From the NCBI GenBank assembly GCA_003249215.1, contig QKJR01000003.1, positions 87,068 through 151,067 on the forward strand: a stretch of 64,000 nt of DNA, given 5' to 3'. This document shows, in pieces, positions 1 to 9,151 of the stretch. Source of the stretch: Rhodobacterales bacterium (GTDB lineage Bacteria > Pseudomonadota > Alphaproteobacteria > Rhodobacterales > Rhodobacteraceae). The first letter of the stretch is position 1; the number at the start of each line of letters is the position of its first letter. The notes below the pieces were generated by a model. That model was not told the origin of the DNA, did not search any database, and saw only the letters and a list, made by a program, of their open reading frames with translations. Made by a program: the position numbers and the translations under genes.

Positions 1-110
1 ATGCCAAGATGGACGAGGCCCTGCGCCGGATCGCGCGGCAGGTGACGATGGAAGAGGTCGGCAAGAAGCCCGAGGTGACCGTCGTCGTCAGCCGCCTGAT
101 GGCCGAGTGA
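1..110 (+). CDS. C-terminal end of an RNase J-like protein (5' partial)
   Basis: Reading from base 3, the frame gives a 35-residue tail ending in GKKPEVTVVVSRLMAE before a TGA stop. Ribonuclease J proteins of alphaproteobacteria end with a helix followed by a G-K-[KR]-P-x-[VT] beta strand of this kind, so an RNase J (mRNA 5'-end/endonuclease) C-terminus is the best guess. Only the tail is visible, none of the metallo-beta-lactamase motifs are in the window, and the call rests on this short resemblance. A strong terminator follows about 70 bases downstream. Confidence 0.45.
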   Translation, partial: AKMDEALRRIARQVTMEEVGKKPEVTVVVSRLMAE

Positions 111-181
111 CGCGCGCGGCGGGGCAGGGCGCCCCTGCCCCGAGTGCCGCTGAACGGGTCTTGTGACGATGCCGTCTCATC

Positions 182-213
182 AAAAAGCCCCGGGGGTGAC
201 CCCGGGGCTTTTT
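182..213. terminator. Bidirectional intrinsic terminator
   Basis: A perfect 14-bp stem AAAAAGCCCCGGGG / CCCCGGGGCTTTTT encloses the 4-base loop GTGA. There are A and T runs on the two sides, so it can terminate both the plus-strand gene ending at 110 and the minus-strand helicase ending at 250, which converge here. Confidence 0.9.
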
Positions 214-249
214 GATCTGTTGCGGGCAAGCCCTCTGCGGGCAAGGCCC

Positions 250-1917
250 TCAGCTTTCCGAGCTTTCCTCGACCACTTCGGGCAGATCCGCGGCCTCGAC
301 CTCGGCTTCGCCATTCGGCTCGGCGCTGGCGGCGGCGCGGGCCGCGGCGGTGGTGCGGAACGAGCGCAGGATGAAATCGGGAACGTGATCGCCCATGCCG
401 ACGACGGCCGGCCCGTTGTCGCGGTCGCGCCCGCGGCCACCACGCTCGCGACGGTCGTCGCGGCGCTCTTCCCGGCGCTCTTCGCGGCGGGGCGCCTCGG
501 CGCGCGGGGCGCGCTCCTCGCGCGGCTCGCGGACGGGTTCGGCCCGCACGGGCGCCTCCTCGACGACGGCGGTTTCGATCGCCTCGGGCAGCGCCTCGGC
601 GGCCTCGCGGGCGCGGTCACGCCCGCCGCGCGAACGGCCCCGGTCTTCGCCGCGCCCCTCGCCACGATCCCGGTCACGTCCGCCACGCGAGCGGCCACGG
701 CCACCACGGCGGCCTTCGTCCTCGTCGTATTTCTTCGGCTCGCGATGCGCGGCCTCGGAGAGGGTGAAGCCCTCGGGCGCCTCGGCGCGCGGGATCTCCA
801 TCTTCACCAGCGCCTGGATCTGGCTCAGGTATTTCTCATCCGCGGGCGTCGCGATCGAATAGGCCGTGCCCTTGCGCCCGGCGCGGCCGGTGCGGCCGAT
901 GCGGTGGACGTAATCCTCGGCATGGCTCGGCAGGTCATAGTTGAAGACATGGCTGACCGCCGGAATATCGAGGCCCCGCGCCGCAACGTCCGAGGCGATC
1001 AGCAGTTGCAGCCCGCCTTCGCGGAAGGCGTCGAGCGTCTGCATCCGCTGGCGCTGCTCCAGATCGCCATGGATCGGGGCGGCGTTGAACCCGTGCGACT
1101 TCAGCGATTTCGCGACGATATCCACATCGGTCTTGCGGTTGCAGAAGACGATCGCGTTGGTGCAGGCCTCGCCCTCGGCGGTGATCAGCGCGCGCAGAAG
1201 CTCGCGTTTCGCCTTGGCGGCCTGATCGCGGCGCGGCGGCGTGATCTGCACGAGCTTCTGGGTGATCGTCTCGCTGGTGGTGGCCTGACGGGCAACCTCG
1301 ATGCGGGCGGGGCCGTGCAGGAAGGTGTTGGTGATCCGCTCGATCTCGGGCGCCATCGTGGCCGAGAAGAAGAGCGTCTGACGGGTGAAGGGCGTCAGCT
1401 GGAAGATGCGCTCGATATCGGGGATGAAGCCCATGTCGAGCATCCGGTCGGCCTCATCGACGACCATGATCTGCACGCCGGTGAGCAGCAGCTTGCCGCG
1501 TTCGAAATGGTCCAAGAGACGGCCGGGGGTGGCGATCAGCACATCGACGCCGCGGTCGATCAGCTTGTCCTGTTCGGAGAAGCTCACGCCACCGATCAGG
1601 AGCGCCTTGGTCAGCTTGGTGTGCTTGGCGTAGATGTCGAAGTTCTCGGCCACCTGAGCGGCGAGTTCGCGCGTCGGGCAGAGCACGAGCGAGCGCGGCA
1701 TCCGGGCGCGCGCGCGGCCCTTCGACAGCAGCGTGATCATCGGCAGGGTGAAGCTCGCCGTCTTGCCGGTGCCGGTCTGGGCGATGCCGAGCACGTCCTT
1801 GCCCTCAAGGGCGGGGGGAATCGCTCCCTCCTGGATCGGCGTCGGGCTTTCGTAGCCCGCTTCGGCAACGGCGGTCAGGACCTTGGGGTCCAGCTTCAGG
1901 TCGGAGAATTTGGTCAT
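250..1917 (-). CDS. rhlE: DEAD-box ATP-dependent RNA helicase, RhlE type
   Basis: Cytosolic RNA helicase that unwinds short duplexes during ribosome assembly or RNA decay. The 555-aa product shows the Q motif region near residue 25 (SPTPIQ), Walker A AQTGTGKT at 46-53, PTRELA at 81-86, DEAD at 154-157, SAT at about 185 and HRIGRTGRAG near 345. After about residue 390 the protein becomes an Arg/Gly/Asp/Glu-rich tail (RGGRGRSRGG-like runs), a disordered RNA-binding extension typical of this group in Rhodobacterales. The ATG start gives MTKFSDLKL, directly ahead of the Q motif. It stands alone and converges on the upstream gene across the shared terminator. The family is certain; assignment to RhlE rather than another DEAD subgroup is by overall resemblance. 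Confidence 0.93.
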   Translation of the reverse strand: MTKFSDLKLDPKVLTAVAEAGYESPTPIQEGAIPPALEGKDVLGIAQTGTGKTASFTLPMITLLSKGRARARMPRSLVLCPTRELAAQVAENFDIYAKHTKLTKALLIGGVSFSEQDKLIDRGVDVLIATPGRLLDHFERGKLLLTGVQIMVVDEADRMLDMGFIPDIERIFQLTPFTRQTLFFSATMAPEIERITNTFLHGPARIEVARQATTSETITQKLVQITPPRRDQAAKAKRELLRALITAEGEACTNAIVFCNRKTDVDIVAKSLKSHGFNAAPIHGDLEQRQRMQTLDAFREGGLQLLIASDVAARGLDIPAVSHVFNYDLPSHAEDYVHRIGRTGRAGRKGTAYSIATPADEKYLSQIQALVKMEIPRAEAPEGFTLSEAAHREPKKYDEDEGRRGGRGRSRGGRDRDRGEGRGEDRGRSRGGRDRAREAAEALPEAIETAVVEEAPVRAEPVREPREERAPRAEAPRREERREERRDDRRERGGRGRDRDNGPAVVGMGDHVPDFILRSFRTTAAARAAASAEPNGEAEVEAADLPEVVEESSES

Positions 1918-2029
1918 ATGCGTCCCAGAAATGCGGGATCGGCCCGCAGGTTGAGGGACGCGGATGTCGGGCGCCCCGAGAGCCCGCCGGATGCGGGTGC
2001 CGCCGACCTAACCGAATTTTGCAAAACCG

Positions 2030-2851
2030 TCAATCTTTCCGGGGAGATTGCCCGGGAGATTGGCGCTCTTTCATCCGTTTCAGCCGGCGCAGGATCGAGC
2101 GGTTGGAGCGGTCGAACTCATCGAGCAGCGCCTCGGCGATCGGCCGCATCGCGCCCGCGCCCTCCGCCGCGCGCATAATCCGCGCGACGATGTTGAGCCC
2201 GAGATCCCCGGTCGCGAGGTCATAGGGCGCCAATCCCATCGGCAGGGGACCGGGATGGGGCACACGCGCGGGGAAGGCCTCCCAGGCGGGATGGCCGGAA
2301 AACCGCCGCTCGGCCTCGTAGAGTTTGACCATCCCGAACATCAGCGCGATCTGCGCGCCGGTCGCGCGTTCGGCCTCGGTCCGGCCATGTTCGGCGAAAC
2401 ACTGCGCGGCCGAGAGGCGCCAGCGGGTGGGCATGGTGCGCGCGAGATCGGCGCCCAATTCGTCCCAGATCCGGAAGAAGAGCGTGCGCGCCTGCGCCGG
2501 AGGATCGGCGCGGCGCAGCACCATCACGAGGCAGGCGTGCAGATATTCTAGCGCGGTCGTCTCGGGGTCGGCGGCCATCTCGCGTGCGAGATTGCGCGCG
2601 CGCCCGGCGAAATCGGTGAAGGCCGCGCTTTCGCGCGGGCCCTCGGGCACGCTCATCGGGCGGGCGCCGAGCGCAGAAAGGTCGCAATCGGGCGCCGGCA
2701 GATCGTCGGGGCCGAAGTCGAAGGGCGCCTCGCGACGTTCGAGCCGGGCAAGCGCACCCGCCACCCCCGCCCCGAGCGAGCTCTCGCCCAGGTCGTATTC
2801 GCCCTTGGTGGCGAGGGTGGCGCGGGGGTGATCGGGGTCGGATTGCGGCAT
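2030..2851 (-). CDS. Conserved hypothetical protein, helical, unknown function
   Basis: A 273-aa soluble protein divergent from argS. I do not recognise a named domain. The first 80 residues are acidic and Pro-rich; the middle (about 85-200) is predicted helical with Trp/Phe-rich stretches (FFRIWDELGADLAR); the last 30 residues are very basic (RLKRMKERQ). There is no signal peptide or membrane segment. Codon use matches neighbours, with strong third-position GC, and the frame is open without interruption while the overlapping frames look like shadows. It appears to be a lineage-specific Rhodobacterales protein. Confidence 0.7.
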   Translation of the reverse strand: MPQSDPDHPRATLATKGEYDLGESSLGAGVAGALARLERREAPFDFGPDDLPAPDCDLSALGARPMSVPEGPRESAAFTDFAGRARNLAREMAADPETTALEYLHACLVMVLRRADPPAQARTLFFRIWDELGADLARTMPTRWRLSAAQCFAEHGRTEAERATGAQIALMFGMVKLYEAERRFSGHPAWEAFPARVPHPGPLPMGLAPYDLATGDLGLNIVARIMRAAEGAGAMRPIAEALLDEFDRSNRSILRRLKRMKERQSPGQSPRKD

Positions 2852-2902
2852 CGGGGCTCCTCGGGTCCGGCGCAGAATGGCGCCGGAACGGCCGAAAGAA
2901 AA

Positions 2903-2938
2903 GGCCCCGAAAGGGCCCGAAAGGGGCCAATCCTTGAC
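2903..2938 (+). promoter_or_regulatory. Dyad plus candidate -35 region upstream of argS
   Basis: The spacer between the divergent hypothetical gene and argS holds GGCCCC...GGGGCC (2903-2928), built from a repeated CGAAAGGG unit with a central GGGCCC. It is followed by TTGACG at 2933-2938, a plausible -35 box for argS. The -10 region is not convincing. There is no T-run, so the dyad is not an obvious terminator. Confidence 0.35.
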
Positions 2939-2985
2939 GCCGCGCGCCGCCTCTGGCAGGGGAGGGGCAACAAGGGAAGCCGTCC

Positions 2986-4728
2986 ATGAACCTATTCGCC
3001 GATATCCGCACCGCAGTGATCGCCGCGCTCGACGCGCTCGTGGCCGAGGGCGTTCTGCCCGCGGGCCTCGATTATGCCAATGTCGCCGTCGAGCCGCCGC
3101 GCGATGCGGCGCATGGCGATATGGCGACCAATGCGGCGATGGTGCTGGCGAAACCTGCGGGCGCCAATCCGCGCGCGATCGCCGAGGCGCTGGCCGCGAA
3201 GCTCGGCGCCGATCCGCGGATCACCGCGGCCGAGGTGGCGGGGCCGGGCTTCCTCAATCTGCGGCTCGCGCCCGAAAGCTGGGATCGGGTGATCGTCGCG
3301 GCTCTGGCGGCGGGCGCCGATTTCGGGCGTTCCACGCTGGGCGCCGGGATCAAGGTCAACGTCGAATATGTCTCGGCCAACCCCACGGGGCCGATGCATG
3401 TCGGCCATACCCGCGGTGCGGTCTTCGGCGATGCGCTGGCCAGCCTGCTCGATTTCGCGGGTTATGACGTCACCCGCGAATATTACATCAACGACGGTGG
3501 CGCGCAGGTGAACGTGCTCGCCCGCTCGGCGTTCGAGCGTTACCGCGAGGCCTGCGGCCTCGAGCCCGAGGTCCGCGAGGGGCTCTACCCCGGCGATTAT
3601 CTGATCCCGGTGGGCGAGGCGCTCAAAGCCAAATATGGCGAGAGCCTGCTCGACAAGGGCGAGCAATTTTGGCTCGAAGAGGTCCGCGAGTTTGCCACCG
3701 AGGCGATGATGGGCATGATCCGAGAGGATCTGCAGCTTCTGAACGTCAAGATGGACGTCTATTCCTCGGAAAAGGCGCTTTACGGCACCGGCAAGATCGA
3801 GGCGGCGCTGCAGCGGTTGCAGGATCTCGGGCTGATCTACGAGGGCGTTCTGGAACCGCCGAAAGGCAAGCTGCCCGAGGATTGGGAAGAGCGCGAGCAG
3901 ACCCTTTTCCGCTCGACCAAATTCGGCGATGACGTCGATCGTCCGGTGAAGAAGTCGGACGGGTCGTGGACCTATTTCGCGCCCGATATCGCCTATCACT
4001 ACGACAAGGTGCAGCGCGGCTTCGATCAGCTCATTGACGTCTTCGGCGCGGACCACGGCGGTTACGTCAAGCGGATGAAGGCGGCGGTCGCGGCGCTTTC
4101 GGAAAACCGCGTGCCGCTCGACATCAAGCTCATTCAGCTCGTGAAGCTCTTCAAGAACGGCGAGCCCTTCAAGATGAGCAAGCGCGCGGGCACCTTCGTC
4201 ACGCTGCGCGACGTGGTCGAGCAGGCGGGCGCGGACGTGACCCGCTTCCACATGCTGACGCGCAAGAACGACGCGCCCTTGGATTTCGATTTCGACAAGG
4301 TGCTCGAGCAATCCAAGGACAACCCGGTCTTCTACGTCCAATACGCCCATGCCCGGGTGGCGAGCGTGGCACGCAAGGCCACCGAGGCAGGCGTCGACGT
4401 CACCGATGCGGCGCTGGCCGGGGCCAATCTGGCGATGAACCGCCACGAGGCCGAGCTCGCGCTTGCCCGCAAGATCGCCGAATGGCCGCGCCATGTGGAA
4501 ATCGCCGCGCGCGCGAACGAGCCGCACCGGATCGCTTTCTTCCTCTATGAGATCGCCTCGGATCTGCACGCGCTCTGGAACCGCGGCAATGACGAGCCCG
4601 CCCTGCGCTTCGTGCAGGAGGATGCGGGTGCGACATCGGCGAAAATCGCCCTCGCCCGGGCCTGTGCCGTTGTGATTTCCGCGGGTCTTGGTATTCTCGG
4701 GGTAACCCCGGCCGAAGAGATGCGCTGA
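2986..4728 (+). CDS. argS: Arginyl-tRNA synthetase
   Basis: Class I aminoacyl-tRNA synthetase that charges tRNA-Arg in the cytosol. The 580-aa length is normal. The N-terminal Add-1 domain covers about 1-100, the HIGH signature appears as HVGH at about 138-141 within [13 protein letters not shown], and a KMSK-type loop KMSKRAG lies near residue 396. The C-terminal DALR anticodon-binding domain fills about 450-580. The ATG lies after a GGGGAGGGG stretch. It heads the conserved alphaproteobacterial order argS-SPOR protein-nagZ-scpA-scpB, which follows on the same strand. Confidence 0.98.
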   Translation: MNLFADIRTAVIAALDALVAEGVLPAGLDYANVAVEPPRDAAHGDMATNAAMVLAKPAGANPRAIAEALAAKLGADPRITAAEVAGPGFLNLRLAPESWDRVIVAALAAGADFGRSTLGAGIKVNVEYVSANPTGPMHVGHTRGAVFGDALASLLDFAGYDVTREYYINDGGAQVNVLARSAFERYREACGLEPEVREGLYPGDYLIPVGEALKAKYGESLLDKGEQFWLEEVREFATEAMMGMIREDLQLLNVKMDVYSSEKALYGTGKIEAALQRLQDLGLIYEGVLEPPKGKLPEDWEEREQTLFRSTKFGDDVDRPVKKSDGSWTYFAPDIAYHYDKVQRGFDQLIDVFGADHGGYVKRMKAAVAALSENRVPLDIKLIQLVKLFKNGEPFKMSKRAGTFVTLRDVVEQAGADVTRFHMLTRKNDAPLDFDFDKVLEQSKDNPVFYVQYAHARVASVARKATEAGVDVTDAALAGANLAMNRHEAELALARKIAEWPRHVEIAARANEPHRIAFFLYEIASDLHALWNRGNDEPALRFVQEDAGATSAKIALARACAVVISAGLGILGVTPAEEMR

Positions 4729-4802
4729 CGCACGAAGGCCGGGCTGGGGGCGCCAAGGCCCCCGGATGGGCAGTTTGGCCGGGCGACCGGCGGCGAGGCG
4801 AG

Positions 4803-5816
4803 ATGTCGGGCGATCAGCACCGCGAGGGCGGAGGATACGGGTATGACGGCGGGGCCCCTTCGGGCTCGGCCCTTGCGCCGGTGTCGCGCTGGGTGCGCGT
4901 CGCGGGCGCGGCCACCTCGCTTGCGCTGCTCGTGGGCGTCGTGGTCTGGGGCTACAAGCTCGCGGTGCGCGACGTCTCCGGCGTGCCGGTGATCCGCGCG
5001 ATCGAGGGCCCCTCGCGGATCGCCCCGGAGGACCCGGGCGGCGAACTGGCGAGCCACGTGGGCCTTGCCGTCAATCAGGTCGCGGGCACCGGATCGGCTG
5101 CGCCCGGACCCGATCAGGTGATGCTCGCCCCCGATCCGCAGGATATCACCGACGAGGATATGACCATGGCCGCGGTCGGGCCCTTGCCCGATCCGGCGGC
5201 GCCCGCGCGCCCCGCGCTGCCCGCGGCCGCGGCGCCGACGCCTGTGCCCGACAGCCGCGCGGGCGCCGGCGCCGCGCCGGCCGAGGCTCCGGCGCCCGAT
5301 GAGGCGGTGCCCGAGGGGCAGGAGGCCGAGGCCGAGCCCGGCGAGGCGCCCGCGGAAACGGCCGAAGACACCGGCGAAGACGCCGCTGCCCCGATCGTGG
5401 TCATCCCCACGACCGTGCCCGGGGTTGCGCACTCGCCGCGCCCGATGGCACGCCCGGAAACCGACCTTGCGGCCGAGGCCGCCGCGGCCGCCGTCGCCCG
5501 CGCGATGGGCGGCGAGCCGGAGGCCGGTGGTGGCACCGAAGAGGTCGACCCCTCGACCCTGCCTGAGGGCACGCGGCTCGCGCAGATCGGCGCCTTCGAA
5601 ACGCCCGATCTCGCCCGCGCCGAATGGGACCGGGTGGCCGAGCGCTTCGGCGCGCTGATGGAGGGCAAGCGCCGGGTGATCCAGCAGGCGGCCTCGGGCG
5701 GGCGCACCTTCTACCGCCTGCGCGTCGAGGGCTTCGCCGATGTCGACGAGGCGCGGCGCTTCTGCGCGGCGCTGGTGGCCGAACAGACCAATTGCATTCC
5801 GACGCTCGTGCGATGA
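4803..5816 (+). CDS. SPOR-domain membrane protein
   Basis: A 337-aa inner-membrane protein. A short cytoplasmic tail is followed by one transmembrane helix at about 37-57 (AATSLALLVGVVVWGYKLAV), a long Ala/Pro/Glu-rich disordered periplasmic linker (about 100-260), and a C-terminal SPOR domain (about 262-337; AQIGAFETPDLARAEWDR...FYRLRVEGF). SPOR domains bind denuded septal peptidoglycan, so a role in cell-division envelope work is likely. It lies between argS and nagZ, where alphaproteobacteria usually encode it. The linker is low in complexity, so its exact length is not meaningful. Confidence 0.9.
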   Translation: MSGDQHREGGGYGYDGGAPSGSALAPVSRWVRVAGAATSLALLVGVVVWGYKLAVRDVSGVPVIRAIEGPSRIAPEDPGGELASHVGLAVNQVAGTGSAAPGPDQVMLAPDPQDITDEDMTMAAVGPLPDPAAPARPALPAAAAPTPVPDSRAGAGAAPAEAPAPDEAVPEGQEAEAEPGEAPAETAEDTGEDAAAPIVVIPTTVPGVAHSPRPMARPETDLAAEAAAAAVARAMGGEPEAGGGTEEVDPSTLPEGTRLAQIGAFETPDLARAEWDRVAERFGALMEGKRRVIQQAASGGRTFYRLRVEGFADVDEARRFCAALVAEQTNCIPTLVR

Positions 5817-5847
5817 GCAGGCGTGCGCTGAGCGGGGAGGGGGCGGC

Positions 5848-6918
5848 ATGAGCCTGGGGCGCGGGATCGACGCCGAAACAGCGGGGCGGGCGGCGATGCT
5901 CTCGGGCCTCGGCACGGCTGGCGCCACGATCTTCGGCTGCGCGGGGCTGACCCTTGGCGCCGACGAGGCCGCCTTCTTCCGCGAGGCCGATCCCTGGGGC
6001 TTCATCCTTTTCGCGCGCAATATCGACACGCCCGAGCAGGTCGCGGCGCTCTGCGCAGAGCTGCGCGCGAGCGTGGGCCGCGAGGCGCCGATCCTGATCG
6101 ACCAGGAGGGCGGGCGGGTGCAGCGGCTGCGCCCGCCGCACTGGCGCGAATGGCTGCCGCCGCTCGACCAGGTCGCCGCATTTGCGCCTGAGCGCGTGGT
6201 GCGTGGCCTCTGGCTGCGCGCGCGGCTGCAGGCGGCGGAACTGCGCGCGATCGGCATCGACGTGAACTGTGCGCCCACCTGTGACGTGGCAGGCCCCGCC
6301 ACCCATCCCTTCCTGCGCAACCGCTGCTTCGGCACCGATCCGGCGGCGGTTGCGGCCCATGCCCGCGCCACCGCCGAGGGCTTCCTCGCGGGCGGCGTCC
6401 TGCCGGTGATCAAGCACATGCCGGGCCACGGCCGCGCGACCGCCGACAGTCACCTGAACCTGCCCGTGGTCACCGCCTCGCTGACCGAGCTGCGGCTGAG
6501 CGATTTTGCCCCCTTCGCGGCACTTGCCGATCTGCCGCTCGCGATGAGCGCCCATATCCGCTTCACCGCGCTCGACGCGGCGCCCGCGACGCAAAGCCCG
6601 GTCGTGCTGCGCCTGATGCGCGAGGAGATCGGCTTTGCCGGGCTCATCATGACCGACGATATCGGGATGGAGGCGCTCTCAGGCACGATGGCCGAGCGCG
6701 CGGCGGCCTCGGTTGCGGCGGGCTGCGATGTCGTCTTGCACTGCAAGGGCACTCTGGCCGAGATGGAGGCGGTGGCCGGGGCGGCCGGTCGGCTCTCCGG
6801 CCCCGCCGCGCGGCGCGCCGAAGCCGCCCTTGCCCGCCGTCTTTCGCCCGCGGACGTTGACATTGCCGCGCTCGAGGCCGAGTTTGAAAGCCTCACGCAC
6901 GGCGGGGCGCATGGCTGA
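5848..6918 (+). CDS. nagZ: Beta-N-acetylhexosaminidase (glycoside hydrolase family 3)
   Basis: Cytosolic enzyme that removes N-acetylglucosamine from anhydro-muropeptides during peptidoglycan recycling. The 356-aa protein contains the family signature KHMPGHGRATADSH at about 189-202, which carries the mobile-loop catalytic His-Asp pair, and the downstream MTDDIGMEAL loop with the nucleophile Asp. The ORF track starts at 5740, but the ATG at 5848 is preceded by GGGGAGG and lies just past the SPOR gene, so it is preferred. The last bases overlap the scpA start by 8 nt (ATGGCTGA), indicating translational coupling. Confidence 0.95.
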   Translation: MSLGRGIDAETAGRAAMLSGLGTAGATIFGCAGLTLGADEAAFFREADPWGFILFARNIDTPEQVAALCAELRASVGREAPILIDQEGGRVQRLRPPHWREWLPPLDQVAAFAPERVVRGLWLRARLQAAELRAIGIDVNCAPTCDVAGPATHPFLRNRCFGTDPAAVAAHARATAEGFLAGGVLPVIKHMPGHGRATADSHLNLPVVTASLTELRLSDFAPFAALADLPLAMSAHIRFTALDAAPATQSPVVLRLMREEIGFAGLIMTDDIGMEALSGTMAERAAASVAAGCDVVLHCKGTLAEMEAVAGAAGRLSGPAARRAEAALARRLSPADVDIAALEAEFESLTHGGAHG

Positions 6919-7708
6919 GACCGAGACCCATCTTTTCGAGGCGCAAAGCGTCAGCGAACGGCTCGCGGCCGAGGCGCTGATCGTCGATGTCGAGGGCTTC
7001 GAGGGGCCGCTCGACCTGCTGCTCAACCTCTCGCGCACGCAAAAGGTCGATCTGCGGCGGATCTCGGTGCTGGAACTGGCCGAGCAATATCTGCGCTTCG
7101 TCGAGGAGGCCCGCGCGCTGCGCATCGAGCTTGCCGCGGATTACCTGGTGATGGCGGCTTGGCTCGCCTTTCTGAAATCGCGTCTCCTCTTGCCGCCCGA
7201 ACCCGGGGCCGAGGGGCCCTCGGCCGAGGATATGGCCGCCCACCTCGCCTTTCAGCTCGAGCGCCTCGCCGCGATGCGCGAGGCGGCAGCGCAGCTCATG
7301 GCGCGCGACCAGCTCGGGCGCGACATCTTTGCGCGCGGCCTTGGCGAGGATGTCGAGCGGGTGCGCAAGGTAGTCTATTCCGCCTCGCTCCTCGATCTGA
7401 TGCAGGCCTATGCGCGGATCCGCACCCGCGACGAGTTCCGCCCCTATGCCTTCGACCGCAAGGACGTCTTCACGATGGAGCAGGCGCTCGATCGGATGCG
7501 CGGGCTGATCGGCTTTGCAGGGACCTGGACCGATATCGTCAGCTACCTCCCCGAGGGCTGGCACCGCGATCCGAAGCGCCGCCGCTCGGCCACCGCGGCC
7601 ACCTTCGCGGCCTCGCTCGAACTCGTCAAACAGGGGCACATCGAGATCCGCCAGACCGAAACCTTCGCGCCGATCTCGATCCGCGCCCGCACGAGCCCGC
7701 GTGAATGA
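6911..7708 (+). CDS. scpA: Segregation and condensation protein A
   Basis: Kleisin subunit of the SMC-ScpAB condensin-like complex, which compacts and segregates the chromosome. The 265-aa product has the ScpA core from about 27 (VEGFEGPLDLLLNLSRTQKVDLRRISVLELAEQY) and a C-terminal winged-helix region ending near 240. The start at 6911 (MAETETH) overlaps the nagZ stop; the longer ORF from 6713 is nagZ out of frame. Its 3' end overlaps scpB by 4 nt. Confidence 0.96.
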   Translation: MAETETHLFEAQSVSERLAAEALIVDVEGFEGPLDLLLNLSRTQKVDLRRISVLELAEQYLRFVEEARALRIELAADYLVMAAWLAFLKSRLLLPPEPGAEGPSAEDMAAHLAFQLERLAAMREAAAQLMARDQLGRDIFARGLGEDVERVRKVVYSASLLDLMQAYARIRTRDEFRPYAFDRKDVFTMEQALDRMRGLIGFAGTWTDIVSYLPEGWHRDPKRRRSATAATFAASLELVKQGHIEIRQTETFAPISIRARTSPRE

Positions 7709-8382
7709 TGTCCGACGCAACCGAAAAATCGCTCTTCGCCGCCCCGCCGCTCGCCGAACAGGAGCGGATGGTGGAGGCGATCCTGTTCGCCTCGGCCGAG
7801 CCGGTGAGCCTGCGCGAGATGGAAGAGCGGATGCCGCATGGCTCGGACCCGGCCGAGGCGCTGGCCTATCTGCGCCGCCGCTACGAGGGGCGGGGGGTGC
7901 GTGTGGTCAAGGTGGGCGAGGCCTGGGCGCTGCGCACCGCGCCGGATCTGAGCTTTCTTCTGCAAAAGGAAGTGGTCGAGCAGAGGAAACTGAGCCGCGC
8001 CGCGGTCGAGACGCTCGCGATCATCGCCTATCACCAGCCCGTCACCCGCGCCGAGATCGAGGAGATCCGCGGCGTCGCGGTCAGCCGCGGCACGATCGAC
8101 CAGCTTCTCGAAATGGACTGGATCCGCTTCGGGCGGCGGCGGATGACGCCGGGGCGGCCGGTGACCTTCGTGGTGACGCAGGGCTTTCTCGACCATTTCG
8201 GCCTCGAGAGCGCGCGCGACCTGCCGGGCCTCAAGGAGCTGCGCGCCGCGGGCCTTCTGGACAACCGCGCGATGCCCGGCTCCGAGGCCGAGGACGAGGC
8301 CCCCGATACCTCCCAGCCGGAACTGTTCGAGAGCCCCGATCTCGAGGATGACGGCGATCTGATCGAAGAGGACGATGGATGA
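7705..8382 (+). CDS. scpB: Segregation and condensation protein B
   Basis: Partner of ScpA in the SMC complex; dimeric winged-helix protein. The 225-aa frame shows VEAILFASAEPVSLREME near 17, then the second winged helix with AIIAYHQPVTRAEIEEIRGV around 108-128. The C-terminus is acidic (EEDDG). It starts with ATGATG inside the scpA stop and its own end overlaps the next small gene by 4 nt, so nagZ-scpA-scpB-8379 read as one coupled operon. Confidence 0.96.
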   Translation: MMSDATEKSLFAAPPLAEQERMVEAILFASAEPVSLREMEERMPHGSDPAEALAYLRRRYEGRGVRVVKVGEAWALRTAPDLSFLLQKEVVEQRKLSRAAVETLAIIAYHQPVTRAEIEEIRGVAVSRGTIDQLLEMDWIRFGRRRMTPGRPVTFVVTQGFLDHFGLESARDLPGLKELRAAGLLDNRAMPGSEAEDEAPDTSQPELFESPDLEDDGDLIEEDDG

Positions 8383-8573
8383 ACCTGAACCAGCTGATCA
8401 ACATGGTGATCAAGATCGTGACCCGCCGCGCGGTGAATTTCGGCATCGACAAGGGCGCGCAGATGATGGCCAAACGCGGCGGCGAGACGGCCTCGCCCGA
8501 ACAGCAGAAGCAGGCCCGCGCGATGGCCAAGCGCGCGCGTCAGGCCGCCAAGATCACCCGCCGGATGCGCTGA
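8379..8573 (+). CDS. Small basic conserved protein downstream of scpB
   Basis: A 64-aa protein, MNLNQLINMVIKIVTRRAV..., with a hydrophobic first 15 residues and a strongly basic C-terminal half ending in RQAAKITRRMR. Its ATG overlaps the scpB stop (ATGGATGA region), which supports translation. I do not recognise a function. In many alphaproteobacteria this slot after scpB is occupied by tatA, but the sequence is not TatA-like (no F-G-x-x-x-[LI]-P hinge), and a full tatABC lies at 53.7 kb. Confidence 0.75.
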   Translation: MNLNQLINMVIKIVTRRAVNFGIDKGAQMMAKRGGETASPEQQKQARAMAKRARQAAKITRRMR

Positions 8574-8590
8574 GCCGGGGGGCCGGGGGC

Positions 8591-8947
8591 TCAGCCCCGG
8601 CCGATCTCGGCCAGATAGAGCCGCACCGCCTCGGTTACGTGCCGGAAGCGGTCGCCGCCCAGATGCTTGCCGCCATACCAGCGGGTCACCACGATCAGGT
8701 GCCCGGGCAGGTTTGCGCCTTCGAGCATCTTCAGGATGATCGCGCCCGCGCCGGCCTCGCCGTCGTCGGATTTGACCGGCCCGTCGGGCCCGATCAGCCC
8801 CCAACTGTTATGCGTCGCACGGGCGAATTTCTTCTGCCGCTTGAGCTCTTTCAGCAGCGCCTTGGCCGCGGCCTCGTCGGCGCAGGGCGCGCCCGAGACC
8901 GCATAGCGCGAGCCGCGGTCGGAGATGATATCTTCGAGGATCAGCAT
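8591..8947 (-). CDS. IMPACT/YigZ-family protein (UPF0029 N-terminal domain)
   Basis: A 118-aa cytosolic protein with the IMPACT-family signature: SKDDGEAGAG-like SDDGEAGAGAIIL followed by VVTRWYGGKHLGGDRFRHV. Bacterial members are of uncertain function, with suggested roles linked to ribosome or stress responses. Only the N-terminal domain is present, so it is shorter than YigZ of about 200 aa, which has an extra C-terminal EF-G-like domain. I prefer the ATG at 8947 (MLILEDII); the ORF track reaches a TTG at 8983. It converges with the scpB operon over a GC-rich dyad. Confidence 0.85.
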   Translation of the reverse strand: MLILEDIISDRGSRYAVSGAPCADEAAAKALLKELKRQKKFARATHNSWGLIGPDGPVKSDDGEAGAGAIILKMLEGANLPGHLIVVTRWYGGKHLGGDRFRHVTEAVRLYLAEIGRG

Positions 8948-9010
8948 GGGCTGGGGCGTAAACCGTCGTGGCCTTTCCGGCAAGTCCCGCGCACGCTCGG
9001 TCGGCGGACC

Positions 9011-9133
9011 GGGGGCCAGCCCCCGGACCCCCGGGATATTTGCGTCAGGTTGAAAGCGAGCCGGGGTTTCCCTTCAATCTGACGAAAATATCCCGGGGGT
9101 GAATTGCCGTAGGCAAGAGGGGCGCGAAGCCCC
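9011..9133 (-). repeat. Composite palindromic element, copy A1
   Basis: A 27-bp inverted repeat CCCCCGGGATATTT...AGGTTGAA (9028-9054) / its complement (9073-9099) with two mismatches and an 18-base spacer. On the dcd side come the small hairpins TTGCC-GTA-GGCAA (9104-9116) and GGGGC-GCGAA-GCCCC (9119-9133). On the other side is GGGGGC-CA-GCCCCC near 9011-9024. Read on the minus strand it begins about 18 bases after the dcd stop. The same layout recurs at 24.6, 24.9, 56.2 and 61.7 kb. Confidence 0.85.
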
Positions 9134-9151
9134 TTGCGCGCTGGGGCTTTG

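Noticed and set aside
163-2178. 671-aa plus-strand ORF over the helicase
   Set aside because: Starts within the terminator region and reads the helicase antisense.
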